From: Candidatus Krumholzibacteriia bacterium
GTDB lineage: Bacteria; Krumholzibacteriota; Krumholzibacteriia; Krumholzibacteriales; Krumholzibacteriaceae
Direction of reading: 5' to 3'
Assembly (NCBI GenBank): GCA_028706585.1
Contig: JAQTVX010000008.1
Span: 1-18,668, forward strand
DNA length: 18,668 nt
Position numbers and translations under genes: made by a program. Of the stretch, positions 6,919 to 15,970 are shown piece by piece. The notes under the pieces are model-generated. The model did not search any database, was not told where the DNA came from, and worked only from the letters and a program-made list of their open reading frames with translations. Position 1 is the stretch's first letter, and the number at the start of each line of letters is the position of its first letter.

Positions 6919-7542
6919 ATGCTCGCGTGGAATGAATACGTCAAGATCATCATCGCCCTGATCGTCATCATCGATCCGCTCGGTGCGATCCCGATCTTCA
7001 TCGGGCTCACGGCCGGCCAGACGGATGCGCAGCGCGGGCGGACGGCCCGAGTGGCGTCTCTGTCGGTTGCGATCATTCTCATTGTTTCGTGCTTGATAGG
7101 AGAGTGGATCCTGAAGCTCTTCGGGATCTCGATCGCCTCGTTCAGAATCGGGGGAGGGATCCTGCTCCTGCTCATGTCGATCGCCATGATGAACGCCAGG
7201 ATCAGCCCGGCGAAGCGAACCGAATCCGAAGAAGAGGAGGCGCACGGAAAGGAGAACATCGCCGTCGTGCCGCTCGCGATTCCGCTGCTTGCGGGTCCAG
7301 GCGCTATCAGCCTCGTTATAATCTACGCGGACAAGATCACCGGGGCCGTAAACACCGGCGTTCTCATCCTGATCTGCATCGTCGCCTCCGCGCTGATGTG
7401 GGGCGCGTTGAGGCTCTCCGTGCCCATATCGAAGCTCCTCGGTCAGACGGGCATAAACATAGCTACCAGGATCATGGGCTTGATCCTGGCCGCCATATCG
7501 ATCGAGTTCATCGCAAGCGGCTACAAGGTCCTGTTCAGATAG
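6919..7542 (+). CDS. MarC-family integral membrane protein
   Basis: This 207-aa inner-membrane protein has about six hydrophobic helices and the family's typical length. Signature segments are 'VIIDPLGAIPIFIGLT' near the N-terminus and 'PLAIPLLAGPGAISLVIIY' in the second half, which align with MarC/UPF0056 members of the 'DPxGxxPxF' and 'PLAxPLLAGPG' type. The MarC family's function is not firmly established; early claims of a role in multiple antibiotic resistance were withdrawn. The ATG at 6919 is chosen over an upstream in-frame TTG because GAAGGAG (6907-6913) precedes it and a good promoter lies just upstream. It is divergent from the substrate-binding protein gene and is followed by about 160 bases without a recognised gene. 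Confidence 0.93.
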   Translation: MLAWNEYVKIIIALIVIIDPLGAIPIFIGLTAGQTDAQRGRTARVASLSVAIILIVSCLIGEWILKLFGISIASFRIGGGILLLLMSIAMMNARISPAKRTESEEEEAHGKENIAVVPLAIPLLAGPGAISLVIIYADKITGAVNTGVLILICIVASALMWGALRLSVPISKLLGQTGINIATRIMGLILAAISIEFIASGYKVLFR

Positions 7543-7706
7543 CCCCGACCGTTGAACGCATCCGGACCCGGCGATGAGAAACCGGTCAAATGCCCGAATA
7601 TCGCCAGTCGATATAGCTCGAGGTCATCCCGCCTTGCGAGAGACGGTGCTTGCCCAGGCCCCTAGGCTTCTATTATTTTTCAGTGGGAATAGCTGCAATT
7701 CATAGG
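7543..7706. other. Intergenic stretch before the secreted-protein gene
   Basis: No gene is visible here. A weak promoter-like pair, TTGCCC (7650-7655) and TATTAT (7671-7676) with a 15-base spacer, would place a transcription start about 24 bases before the ATG at 7707. A small inverted repeat ATATCG/CGATAT (7598-7603 and 7609-7614) is too short to call a terminator with confidence. Confidence 0.3.
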
Positions 7707-9923
7707 ATGGGATCTTTGGAAAGGCACGTCGCCAATACGACTCCAGTATCGTATCGCGTGATATCGCCCCTATATGGTGAGTGCGGTGGGGTTTTCCGCG
7801 TCCGTTCCGTCGGGACATTCATTTTGTTCGTGGCGTTCGCCCTTGTGAGCGTTTCTCGGGTCGCCGGTCATGGTATCAATCAAGCCGGCGACTTCACGGA
7901 GAATTTCAGATCGGGCGTGATCGACTGGGACAACGATTGGGATACCGATGGAGGCCTCGACACCTACAAGTCCTTTTATCGAGTCGCAAGGCTGAGTTCG
8001 GGTTACCTCGCGCATGACCGTCAATCCTACTACTCGGATTCGCAGCATGATTACTTCAACGAGCAGCTGGCGCAGGTGCTGCGTTCCCCGGAAGATCACG
8101 GTTTCTGGGATTCGGCGAGCGGAGCGTGGGTCGGAAGCCTGTTATGGAACGAGCAGGAAGGCTGGTACGCCTCCGAACCGCACCATTGGAGATTTTCCGT
8201 CGAGCTGGAAGAGGGGCTTCTAATGGCAATGATGCTTGCCGACAACAGGCGGGCGGACCCGTATCTGAAATCGGAACTGCAATATATTCAGGGCCAATTG
8301 ACCGCCGATGGAGTCGTATCCGAGCTGATGCCGTTCGACGGATATATATACGAATATGGGCTCATCCTGTCCGCGCTGGCCCTCGGGGCAAGATATTTCG
8401 CTGCTGATGATCCGGCATTCGCCGCTGCGGCCTTCCAAGATATGAAGAACGTCTTTCGTCTCATTGCCACCAACTGCTCGAAACCACAGCAAGTGAGCGA
8501 AGGGCTGGCGGTCGAATTGAGAGGGTTCGTGAACGCTTATTATGCCGCTCTCGCCTTTGATGATGCTTCATTGACGGGTGAGACGAAAAGATATGCGTCG
8601 AAGCTCTCCACGGCGTTCACGGAAGCGCAGAATCGAAACGGGACTTTTGACATACAGGATGGAAACTACCATGTCCAGAAACACCTCAAGTCCGATATCG
8701 CCCTGATGCTCGCTTATGGCGTTACCAATGACACCAGCTGCGTCGATGCCGTCAAGCGAAACATGGATTGGGTGATCTCGAACCGGTGGGACCAGTCCGA
8801 AAAGTGCATGGGCGGACTCACATGGGCTCTGGACGATTCACTCAATTACTATGAATGTCATCAGGCTTGGTTCATCACGGCGGCGCGATATCTCGAGCTG
8901 TACGCTTCAGACTACTCGTTTCATTCCTTTCTCGAGCAGGCGTTCGCATTCCTTACTGATGACAATTTCGCCGGTGTGGACATGTACGTGCACAATGCGC
9001 AGACCTATAATGCATTCTTCGCGTACAGGGCGATATCGAGGGACGGGACCATTCAAGAGGAGCCGTTTCACAAGTGGAAAGGGGCTTATGAGATAGGTGC
9101 TTCCCTATGGGCGCTGGCATTGGTTTACGACGTGCAAAGCGAAGGGTATTCGCTTCTGGCGACGCAAGTCGCCCGTGAAGAGTCCAATGATTGGAACAAG
9201 GCGATATTCAGCGCCCGGGATTTTGGAACCGGATGCATGAAATTCAAATGGATCGCGAAATTCGAGGATGCCAGCCGCAATGGCGCGTATACGGGGCTGT
9301 TCAATGATCAGCATGGAGATTGGCGATTGCTCCTGAGCACCACGCGCGGGTTATCGTACAGGGACGCCGGTGGCAATGAAATAATGCTGGTGAGCCGCAA
9401 CCGGCTTCTTTCAGGCGTGCCGTACACGGTCACCGTCGATAAGCGTAACGAGGAGGCAATCATGGTGACCCTCGAGGAGGACGGCGTGGAGATATTCCAG
9501 GATGCGATCGACGACATGAAGGCTTTCGACGCCTGCTACTTCGGCGTTTTTCAGAATACGGGCTTGGCCATGCCTTCCAAGAGCATTTTCATCGATCTCG
9601 TCCAGTACTCTTCCGAGGAATGCTGGCAGACCGTTGTGACTCCCTCCGCGTCGAAGCTTTACAGCGGCTATCCCAATCCTTTCAACGGCAGCATATGCAT
9701 CGAATATGATGTCGTACGGAGAGAAAACGTCCGATTGTGCATTTATGACGTAGCCGGACGTCTGATTGCGCGGCTCGCCGATGGAATCGTCGACCCCGCA
9801 CACTATCTTGTCTATTGGGACGGTACGAACGGCAGAGGTGAGAGAGCTGCGAGCGGCGTTTACCTGTGCCGCATGGAGGCGCCCGGTTTCGAGCGGACCC
9901 AGAAGGTAGTGCTCCTGCGTTAG
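7707..9923 (+). CDS. Secreted protein: helical toroid-like region, beta-sandwich-like region, C-terminal sorting domain
   Basis: This is a predicted exported protein of about 738 aa. A hydrophobic export signal, 'VGTFILFVAFALVSVS', lies at residues 36-51, after an unusually long N-region. Residues about 80-510 are rich in aromatic residues and repeated helical hairpins ('YEYGLILSALALGARYF', 'GFVNAYYAALAF', 'YEIGASLWALALVYD'), like an alpha/alpha toroid of carbohydrate-active enzymes; I cannot place it in a named GH or PL family. Residues about 515-645 look like a concanavalin-like beta-sandwich ('FGTGCMKFKWIAKFEDAS'). The end (about 650-738) is a FlgD-like/type A sorting domain with 'GYPNPFNG', 'IYDVAGRLIARLAD' and 'ASGVYLCRM'. 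The start is uncertain: ATG 7707 lacks a clear ribosome binding site, GTG 7758 is the other option, and TTG 7650 is less likely. A glycan-active role is only a guess. Confidence 0.8.
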   Translation: MGSLERHVANTTPVSYRVISPLYGECGGVFRVRSVGTFILFVAFALVSVSRVAGHGINQAGDFTENFRSGVIDWDNDWDTDGGLDTYKSFYRVARLSSGYLAHDRQSYYSDSQHDYFNEQLAQVLRSPEDHGFWDSASGAWVGSLLWNEQEGWYASEPHHWRFSVELEEGLLMAMMLADNRRADPYLKSELQYIQGQLTADGVVSELMPFDGYIYEYGLILSALALGARYFAADDPAFAAAAFQDMKNVFRLIATNCSKPQQVSEGLAVELRGFVNAYYAALAFDDASLTGETKRYASKLSTAFTEAQNRNGTFDIQDGNYHVQKHLKSDIALMLAYGVTNDTSCVDAVKRNMDWVISNRWDQSEKCMGGLTWALDDSLNYYECHQAWFITAARYLELYASDYSFHSFLEQAFAFLTDDNFAGVDMYVHNAQTYNAFFAYRAISRDGTIQEEPFHKWKGAYEIGASLWALALVYDVQSEGYSLLATQVAREESNDWNKAIFSARDFGTGCMKFKWIAKFEDASRNGAYTGLFNDQHGDWRLLLSTTRGLSYRDAGGNEIMLVSRNRLLSGVPYTVTVDKRNEEAIMVTLEEDGVEIFQDAIDDMKAFDACYFGVFQNTGLAMPSKSIFIDLVQYSSEECWQTVVTPSASKLYSGYPNPFNGSICIEYDVVRRENVRLCIYDVAGRLIARLADGIVDPAHYLVYWDGTNGRGERAASGVYLCRMEAPGFERTQKVVLLR

Positions 9924-10068
9924 AATTCGGCCTCCCTTTCGTCCCGGGTATGAGCACCGCTAGTGACCAGCGGCGCCCGATTTCCACAAATGGCGTTGAT
10001 CGTCCGAATGCCTCATGCCCGGCATAGTGTGCGCGCCGAATTCGATAGAAACAGATCTCCGAATGCTC

Positions 10069-10074
10069 TATAAT
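10069..10074 (+). promoter_or_regulatory. -10 box of the large protease gene
   Basis: A perfect TATAAT lies 60 bases upstream of the TTG start at 10134, inside the 210-base gap after the preceding gene. No good -35 box is at the expected distance (TAGAAA at 10046-10051 is poor). It suggests the protease gene has its own promoter rather than depending on read-through. Confidence 0.45.
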
Positions 10075-10133
10075 TGTATGTGCTGCATTGTGTTCCATTT
10101 GAAGGCCGCGCGGCGTTTGTCCGGAGGTCGTGC

Positions 10134-13100
10134 TTGAAGAGAATGACAATTATTGCAACGGCGGTCATCGCGGCCGTCGGCTTGTTCCCCCTCGGGGCCG
10201 GCGGGCAGGTCCCGGACGATGTGAAGGGCATCGCCCTGAGAGAGTTGTCGAGTGATCTTCTGGTTCTGAGCCGGGAGAATCGCGAGAACGCCCAGCGGCT
10301 CGCCGAATCGGCCGGTTGGCCATCGAAGGGCGTATCTCCTCGCGGGAGCACATTCGAGCTTCAGGGCTTCGAGAGCGGCTTGCCTTTCTACTACATAGAC
10401 TTCAATGTCAATGCCGCCATCACGACGCGAACGGATAGCGTGCAGCGCTGTATCGGCAATGGCAGCGGCTTCACGATCGGTCTCTGGGACGGCGATGCTC
10501 CGCGAATGACCCATCGGGAGCTGACTCCGCGAGTGACGTGGGGTGATGCAATGTCGGCGGTGGCCGCCGAGCATGCGACTCACGTGGCCGGAACGATGGT
10601 CGCGGCCGGGATCGATCCGCGAGCGAAGGGCATGGCGAACGAGGCCGTGATCAAGGCGTACCAGTGGGACGACGATCTGGCGGAGATGGCCGATGAAGCC
10701 TCGCGCGGTCTCCTCATCTCGAATCATTCATACGGCTTGATTCGCGGCTGGGTCGATCTCGGCGATCTGTACTGGTTCGGCGATACCGCGATAAGCGAGA
10801 CGGAAGATTATCTGTTCGGATTTTACAGCGAGGCGTCGCGCGAGATCGACGAGCTTCTCTGCGAGGCCCCCAATTACCTCGTCGTGCTCGCGGCGAGCAA
10901 CGATCGCAACGACGGCGCTTCACCCGGCGCATTGCACTATTTCTGGGACGAACGAACGCAGAGCTGGACGTTGAGCAGAAAGGTGAGGGACAACGATGGC
11001 GCACCCCTCGGCTACGATTGCCTTCCGAACGCGGCCACTCTCGCCAAGAACGTGCTGACCGTCGGCGCCGTGGAGCCCGTGTCGGACTATACCGGTCCGG
11101 CGTCGGTCGTGATGACCTACTTCAGCAGTTGGGGCCCGACCGATGACGGACGCATCAAGCCGGATATATGCGGCGACGGTTACATGGTTTATTCGTCCGT
11201 CTCGGCGTCCGACAGCTCATACGACATGTTCTCCGGGACCTCGATGGCCTCGCCGAACGTGTGTGGTTCGCTTGCGCTGCTTCAGGACTACTACAAGGAT
11301 CAACATTACGGCATTCCCATGAAGGCGGCCACGCTCAAGGCGCTTGCGATCAATACGGCGCGGGAGGCCGGCGACGCTCCCGGCCCGGATTACCGTTTCG
11401 GATGGGGGCTTCTCGATGCTTACGCGGCGTATCGCGGGATCACGCTCGACCTCGACGACAAGAAAGGTCTCATCGAAGAATATACCCTGAGTGACGGCGT
11501 TCCGGTCGAGCTCTACTACCGGTGCGACGGCACGGAAGGTGAGCTCAAGGTGACCATATGCTGGAGCGACCCGGCCGGAACGCCGAGCGCGCCCGCCCTC
11601 GATCCGGGCGATCTCATGCTCGTGAACGATCTCGATCTCACGGTCGACAAGGATAGCGTCGCGTACGAACCATGGGTTCTCGACCCCATGAATCCGGCTG
11701 ACCCCGCCTCGAAAGGAAACAACTTCAGGGACAATGTCGAGCAGGTGTGCATCACGGACCCGGAAGATGGAATCTACGTGGTTCGCGTCGATAGCAAGCG
11801 CTCGCTCAGCGGGGGTTCGCAGGATTTCTCACTCGTGGTTTCGGGCGCAGTGCGGGCGAAAACATGGCATGTGTACGCCGACGGCACCGGAGACGCGCCG
11901 ACGATAGCGGCCGCCGTCGATTCGGCGGGCGAGAACGATCAGATCTTCGTTTACCAGGGCGTGTTCCGCGAGCACGACGTTGTTGTGGACAGGCCCGTCA
12001 CGATAAAAGGAATAAGGGGGCCGATCACCACCCAGATGGATGCCGAGCACCTCGGCCGGTGCTTCATTCTACCGTCAGGGGGGGGCAGGGTGCGTATCGA
12101 GGGCCTCACGCTGAAGAACGGGAGTGCCGAGGGGAGCGGGACCGATGGCTTTGGAGGAGCCGTTCTCTGCGGCAACGAAGAAGCGGAGCTGGCGGGATGC
12201 GTCATCACCCGCAGCCGGGCGATCCGCGGCGGCGGCGTTTACGTCGATGGAAGCTCGTGCACGCTGAAATCATGCAAGATCCTGTCGAATACGGCGGCCG
12301 AGAGCGGCGCTGGAGTCTACGATCGTCTCGGGAACCCTTCGATCGATCACTGCGTCATCGCGTGGAACGTCGCCTCTGGGGACGGCGGCGCTCTGTACGT
12401 GGAGAGCGCCTCTCCGTCGATCAGCTGCTGCACGCTGGGCCATAATGCCGCATCCGGGAGCGGGGGCGGAATGTATTTTACCGATGGCTGCACCGTCGAG
12501 GTCGAGAACTCGATCGTCGCTTTCTCCCTCATGGGCGAAGGGATCTACGAAGACGGCTCGTCAAGCGGCGTCAGTCTCTCCTGCTGCGATCTGACGAATA
12601 ACGCCAGGGGGAATTTCGGCGGCGCAATTTCCGATCAGATCGGCGTTGCCGGCACGATCTCGGCCGACCCCGGGTTCTGCGATTACGCGCGGTTCGACTT
12701 TCGAATAGGAGACGGCTCGCCATGCCTTGGAGAGAACAACTCCTGCGGAGTCCTCATCGGCGCGCTGGGAGCGGGTTGCCACTCGAAAACCCTATGGCAC
12801 GTGCGCTCTGACGGCGCGGGGGACGCGCCGACGATCCAGGCGGCGGTCGATCTCGCCTCCGTCGGAGACACCATAGTCCTGTTCCCCGGCACATACTCGG
12901 GGCAGGGAAACCGCGACATCGAGTTCGAGGGTAAGAATCTCACGATTACATCCGCGAGCGGACCCGACAGCACCGTCGTCGACTGCGGCGGAAGCTCCGG
13001 CGGGATCCACTCTGGGTTCGGTTACAGGGGCGGGGAGGATTCTACGTCGGTGCTCGAAGGGATCACGATACGGCACGCGGCTCTCGCGGGGATCATCTGC

Positions 13101-15884
13101 TCGAGCTCGAGCCCTACCATACGTGGCTGCAAGGTCGATAGCTGCTTTGCAATAAACGGATCGCGGGGCGGCGGTATCTATATCGAAAAAGCCTCTCCGA
13201 CGGTCGACGGGTGCGCGATCACCAATAACGTCGCCAGCTCCACGGGGGGCGGCATATACGGTCGGAGTTCGAAGTCGCGCATCACAGGCTGCACGATATC
13301 GGGAAATTCCGCCGAGAAATCCGGCGGCGGCGTGGCGGTCCAATCGTCGTCGGATCTGATAATCACAGGCTGCACGATTACGGGCAACCTCGCGAGCACC
13401 GAATCTGGCGGAGGTGTCTACATCATATCAGCCACGGCCCGCATAGATTCATGCATCATCTCCGGCAACGAGGGATCGTTCGGCGGCGGCGTTTTCAACG
13501 GGGCCACCTCCACGTGCAGGCTCAAGCATACGAATCTGAACTCGAACGTCGCGCGGTCCGGCGGCGGCGGCGTCTACAGCGCCAGGGATCTGACCCTGGA
13601 AAATTGCACGGTCGTCGGGAACTCGGCCGAAGACTACGGCGCCGGAGTGGAGAGCTACTATGCCGACAAGAACACGATCAGCCGCTCGATCATCGCATTC
13701 AACCTGATCAGGCAAGGCTTGTATACGGGCACGGGAACGCAGTTGATCTCGTGCAGCGATGTGTACGGCAACGCCGGGAATAACTACGGCGGGAGCACGA
13801 GCGATCAGACGGGAAAGAACGGCAATATCTCGCTCGATCCCTCGTTCTGCGACGCCGGGGCTTTTGATTATGGCCTGTATGACACTTCTCCATGCGCTCC
13901 GGAGGGGAACGCATGCGGCCTGCTCATCGGCGCCTTTCCGGTCCGCTGCCGCATCGCGCCGAATCTAGAGATCACGAGGTTCGAATTCGACAGGCGCGCC
14001 GCGCCCGCGCACCGTTCCATCTTCGCGACGGCGACCGTGAAAAACACGGGCGTGGCCGCGGCTGACAGCTTCTATATCGATTTCTATGCAAACCGGCTCG
14101 CGGCGCCCGACTCTGGAGCCGTCGGCGAGTTCAGGCTCCTCGTCGATTCGCTTGCGGTGGGCGACACGGTCGTGTTCACGGCGGGGCCCATCACGAGCGA
14201 CACGATCGGTGATTGGAACAGCTACGTGGCGGTAGACGCGAATAGCTGGATCATCGAGACGGATGAGACCGACAACGTGAGCGGTCCGGACACGATCGGC
14301 TGGCTTGTTCCGCGCGAGCCCGGCTGGCCCGTGGCGATCGGCTCACGCAGCCGCAGCTGTCCCTGCGCAGTCGATCTCGACGGCGACGGCGCGCTCGAGA
14401 CGATCGTCGGTTGCGACGACGGCAAACTCCATGCATGGAAATATGACGGCACGACGCTGGATGGATGGCCGGTCGATCTCGGAGACACGATCCGCTCCTC
14501 GCCGGCCTCTGGAGATATCACGGGTGATTCGGACAAAGAGATAGTCGTCGGCTGCGACGACGGCAAGATCAGAGCCTATTCGTCATCGGGCGCTCTTCTC
14601 TGGGAGCACGCGACGACCGGCGCGGTCTCGGCCACTCCCGCCCTCGCCGATCTCGACGGCGACGGGAAACTCGAGGTGGCCTGTGGCTCCGGAGGCTACC
14701 TCTACGTGATCGACGGGGACGGCGGCACGTTCGCCGGCTCGTGGCCGTTCAACATCGGCGGAACCAAGGTGAGCTCCGCGGCGATCGGCGACGTCGACGG
14801 CGACGCTCTGGCGGAGATAGCGGTTGCCGTGCGCGACGATGGCTCCGCCGGGCGGACGGAAGGTGTTTCCCAATCCTCGACTTCGCGCGTGTATCTTCTC
14901 GAGTCGGACGGGACCTTGTGCAGCGGCTGGCCCGTGGAGGTTGATACGGTGATCTCGGCCGATCCGGTCATCGGAGACATCGCCGGCAATCATGCCCACC
15001 TCGAGATCGTCGCCGCCGACGAGGGAGGCAGGGTGCACGCTTGGAACGCCGATGGAGGGGTCTGCTTCGCGCCATGCGGCATTCCGGGCACTATCAAATC
15101 ATCCCCCGCCCTCGCCGACCTCGACGGCGACGGCCACCTGGATATCGCAGTGACGTCGAGGCGCTGGACCGGGGTCGAGCCCGACGGTTTCTGGGAGGGA
15201 TTCGCGAGCACGATAAACGGAGAGGGGGAGATCATCGAGTCGCGCGATCTTCTGCGATGGTCTGCGGATTCGAACAGCCTCACGGCGCCGATAGTCATCG
15301 GCACGCATTCCGAGGCCATCGCCGGCGCGCCGGACGGTGAGATATACGGCTTCGATTTTGCTGTTTCATTCGGCTGCTGCGGCGCGATCACTGGCTCTGT
15401 CGCCGCGGCGGATATCGATGGCGACGGTGCCGTCGAGGTTCTCGCCGCTTCGGACGACGATTCACTCTACTGCTACGAGCTGTGCACGAGCCGCGCCGCC
15501 GTCGGAGCGCTCTGGTGGCCGATGTATCGGAGGAGCCCCCAACGAACGGGCTCGTACGGCTACGAACCCGTGAGCGGCGTCGATACGGGGGAGCAGGGTA
15601 CGCCTGTGGTCACGAGCCTCCGCGCCGTCTATCCGAACCCGTTCAATCCGGCGGCGAGGATAGCGTTCGACGTTGGCGCAAAATCGGTCGTACGCATCGC
15701 GATATACGATGTCTCCGGACGCTCCGTGGCGGTGCTCGTCGACAGGGAGATGGAGCCCGGCCGGTACGAGGTGATCTGGAACGGCCGCACGAGCGCGGGC
15801 CGTAGCGCGGCGGCCGGAGTCTACTTCTGCAGGCTCATGGCCGGACGGCTCTTCGAGACGAGGAAAATGGTGCTCGTTCGCTGA
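10134..15884 (+). CDS. Giant secreted subtilase with two beta-helices, CARDB, FG-GAP propeller and sorting domain
   Basis: This 1916-aa secreted protease starts at TTG 10134, which has GGAGG (10123-10127) 6 bases upstream; ATG 10143 is too far from it. Residues 1-23 are a signal peptide and about 24-110 a probable propeptide. Residues about 112-435 are a subtilisin S8 domain with D119 ('GLWDGD'), H147 ('HATHVAGT') and S370 ('GTSMASP'), all intact. About 440-575 is the beta-barrel domain seen in KP-43-like subtilases ('VTICWSDPAGTPSAP', 'LVNDLDLTV'). Two homologous parallel beta-helix modules follow (about 577-885 and 887-1273), then a CARDB domain (1275-1390, 'ATVKNTGVAAADSF', 'DETDN'). Eight FG-GAP/VCBS-type repeats (about 1393-1822) come next, seven with a recognisable DxDGDG-type calcium loop (some degenerate). 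The end is a sorting domain (1828-1916, 'VYPNPFNP', 'IYDVSGRSVAVLVD'). It probably acts at the cell surface or outside the cell on proteins; its substrate is unknown. Confidence 0.95.
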   Translation: MKRMTIIATAVIAAVGLFPLGAGGQVPDDVKGIALRELSSDLLVLSRENRENAQRLAESAGWPSKGVSPRGSTFELQGFESGLPFYYIDFNVNAAITTRTDSVQRCIGNGSGFTIGLWDGDAPRMTHRELTPRVTWGDAMSAVAAEHATHVAGTMVAAGIDPRAKGMANEAVIKAYQWDDDLAEMADEASRGLLISNHSYGLIRGWVDLGDLYWFGDTAISETEDYLFGFYSEASREIDELLCEAPNYLVVLAASNDRNDGASPGALHYFWDERTQSWTLSRKVRDNDGAPLGYDCLPNAATLAKNVLTVGAVEPVSDYTGPASVVMTYFSSWGPTDDGRIKPDICGDGYMVYSSVSASDSSYDMFSGTSMASPNVCGSLALLQDYYKDQHYGIPMKAATLKALAINTAREAGDAPGPDYRFGWGLLDAYAAYRGITLDLDDKKGLIEEYTLSDGVPVELYYRCDGTEGELKVTICWSDPAGTPSAPALDPGDLMLVNDLDLTVDKDSVAYEPWVLDPMNPADPASKGNNFRDNVEQVCITDPEDGIYVVRVDSKRSLSGGSQDFSLVVSGAVRAKTWHVYADGTGDAPTIAAAVDSAGENDQIFVYQGVFREHDVVVDRPVTIKGIRGPITTQMDAEHLGRCFILPSGGGRVRIEGLTLKNGSAEGSGTDGFGGAVLCGNEEAELAGCVITRSRAIRGGGVYVDGSSCTLKSCKILSNTAAESGAGVYDRLGNPSIDHCVIAWNVASGDGGALYVESASPSISCCTLGHNAASGSGGGMYFTDGCTVEVENSIVAFSLMGEGIYEDGSSSGVSLSCCDLTNNARGNFGGAISDQIGVAGTISADPGFCDYARFDFRIGDGSPCLGENNSCGVLIGALGAGCHSKTLWHVRSDGAGDAPTIQAAVDLASVGDTIVLFPGTYSGQGNRDIEFEGKNLTITSASGPDSTVVDCGGSSGGIHSGFGYRGGEDSTSVLEGITIRHAALAGIICSSSSPTIRGCKVDSCFAINGSRGGGIYIEKASPTVDGCAITNNVASSTGGGIYGRSSKSRITGCTISGNSAEKSGGGVAVQSSSDLIITGCTITGNLASTESGGGVYIISATARIDSCIISGNEGSFGGGVFNGATSTCRLKHTNLNSNVARSGGGGVYSARDLTLENCTVVGNSAEDYGAGVESYYADKNTISRSIIAFNLIRQGLYTGTGTQLISCSDVYGNAGNNYGGSTSDQTGKNGNISLDPSFCDAGAFDYGLYDTSPCAPEGNACGLLIGAFPVRCRIAPNLEITRFEFDRRAAPAHRSIFATATVKNTGVAAADSFYIDFYANRLAAPDSGAVGEFRLLVDSLAVGDTVVFTAGPITSDTIGDWNSYVAVDANSWIIETDETDNVSGPDTIGWLVPREPGWPVAIGSRSRSCPCAVDLDGDGALETIVGCDDGKLHAWKYDGTTLDGWPVDLGDTIRSSPASGDITGDSDKEIVVGCDDGKIRAYSSSGALLWEHATTGAVSATPALADLDGDGKLEVACGSGGYLYVIDGDGGTFAGSWPFNIGGTKVSSAAIGDVDGDALAEIAVAVRDDGSAGRTEGVSQSSTSRVYLLESDGTLCSGWPVEVDTVISADPVIGDIAGNHAHLEIVAADEGGRVHAWNADGGVCFAPCGIPGTIKSSPALADLDGDGHLDIAVTSRRWTGVEPDGFWEGFASTINGEGEIIESRDLLRWSADSNSLTAPIVIGTHSEAIAGAPDGEIYGFDFAVSFGCCGAITGSVAAADIDGDGAVEVLAASDDDSLYCYELCTSRAAVGALWWPMYRRSPQRTGSYGYEPVSGVDTGEQGTPVVTSLRAVYPNPFNPAARIAFDVGAKSVVRIAIYDVSGRSVAVLVDREMEPGRYEVIWNGRTSAGRSAAAGVYFCRLMAGRLFETRKMVLVR
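11865..13958 (+). repeat. Tandem duplication of a beta-helix module within the protease gene
   Basis: The coding sequence contains two related modules. Both open with the same element ('WHVYADGTGDAPTIAAAVD' at 11865 and 'WHVRSDGAGDAPTIQAAVD' at 12795). Both close with the same cap ('ADPGFCDYARFDFRIGDGSP' and 'LDPSFCDAGAFDYGLYDTSP', each followed by 'CGxLIGA'). The interior consists of short rungs of the form GCxIxxN...SGGGxY. Module 2 has more rungs than module 1. The two are diverged, so the duplication is old. Confidence 0.85.
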
Positions 15885-15910
15885 TGAGCGTGCCGAGCCG
15901 CAGAACGCAG

Positions 15911-15952
15911 CAAGGGGGCGCCGTGAACGACGGCTCGCCCCCTTGTTTATTC
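15911..15952 (+). terminator. Rho-independent terminator of the protease gene
   Basis: CAAGGGGGCG (15911-15920) pairs perfectly with CGCCCCCTTG (15936-15945), with an inner CCGT/ACGG stem (15921-15924 with 15930-15933). TTTATTCTT follows. It begins 26 bases after the stop of the protease and separates it from the convergent lipoprotein gene, which ends at 15971. Confidence 0.85.
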
Positions 15953-15970
15953 TTGCAGCGTTTTTCCGGA

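Noticed and set aside
7598..7614. Small inverted repeat ATATCG/CGATAT after the MarC gene as a terminator
   Set aside because: Only 6 AT-rich pairs and no T tract.
11930..13900. GC-rich repeats in the protease gene as a possible CRISPR or minisatellite
   Set aside because: They encode beta-helix rungs and vary at the DNA level; there are no identical repeats with unique spacers.
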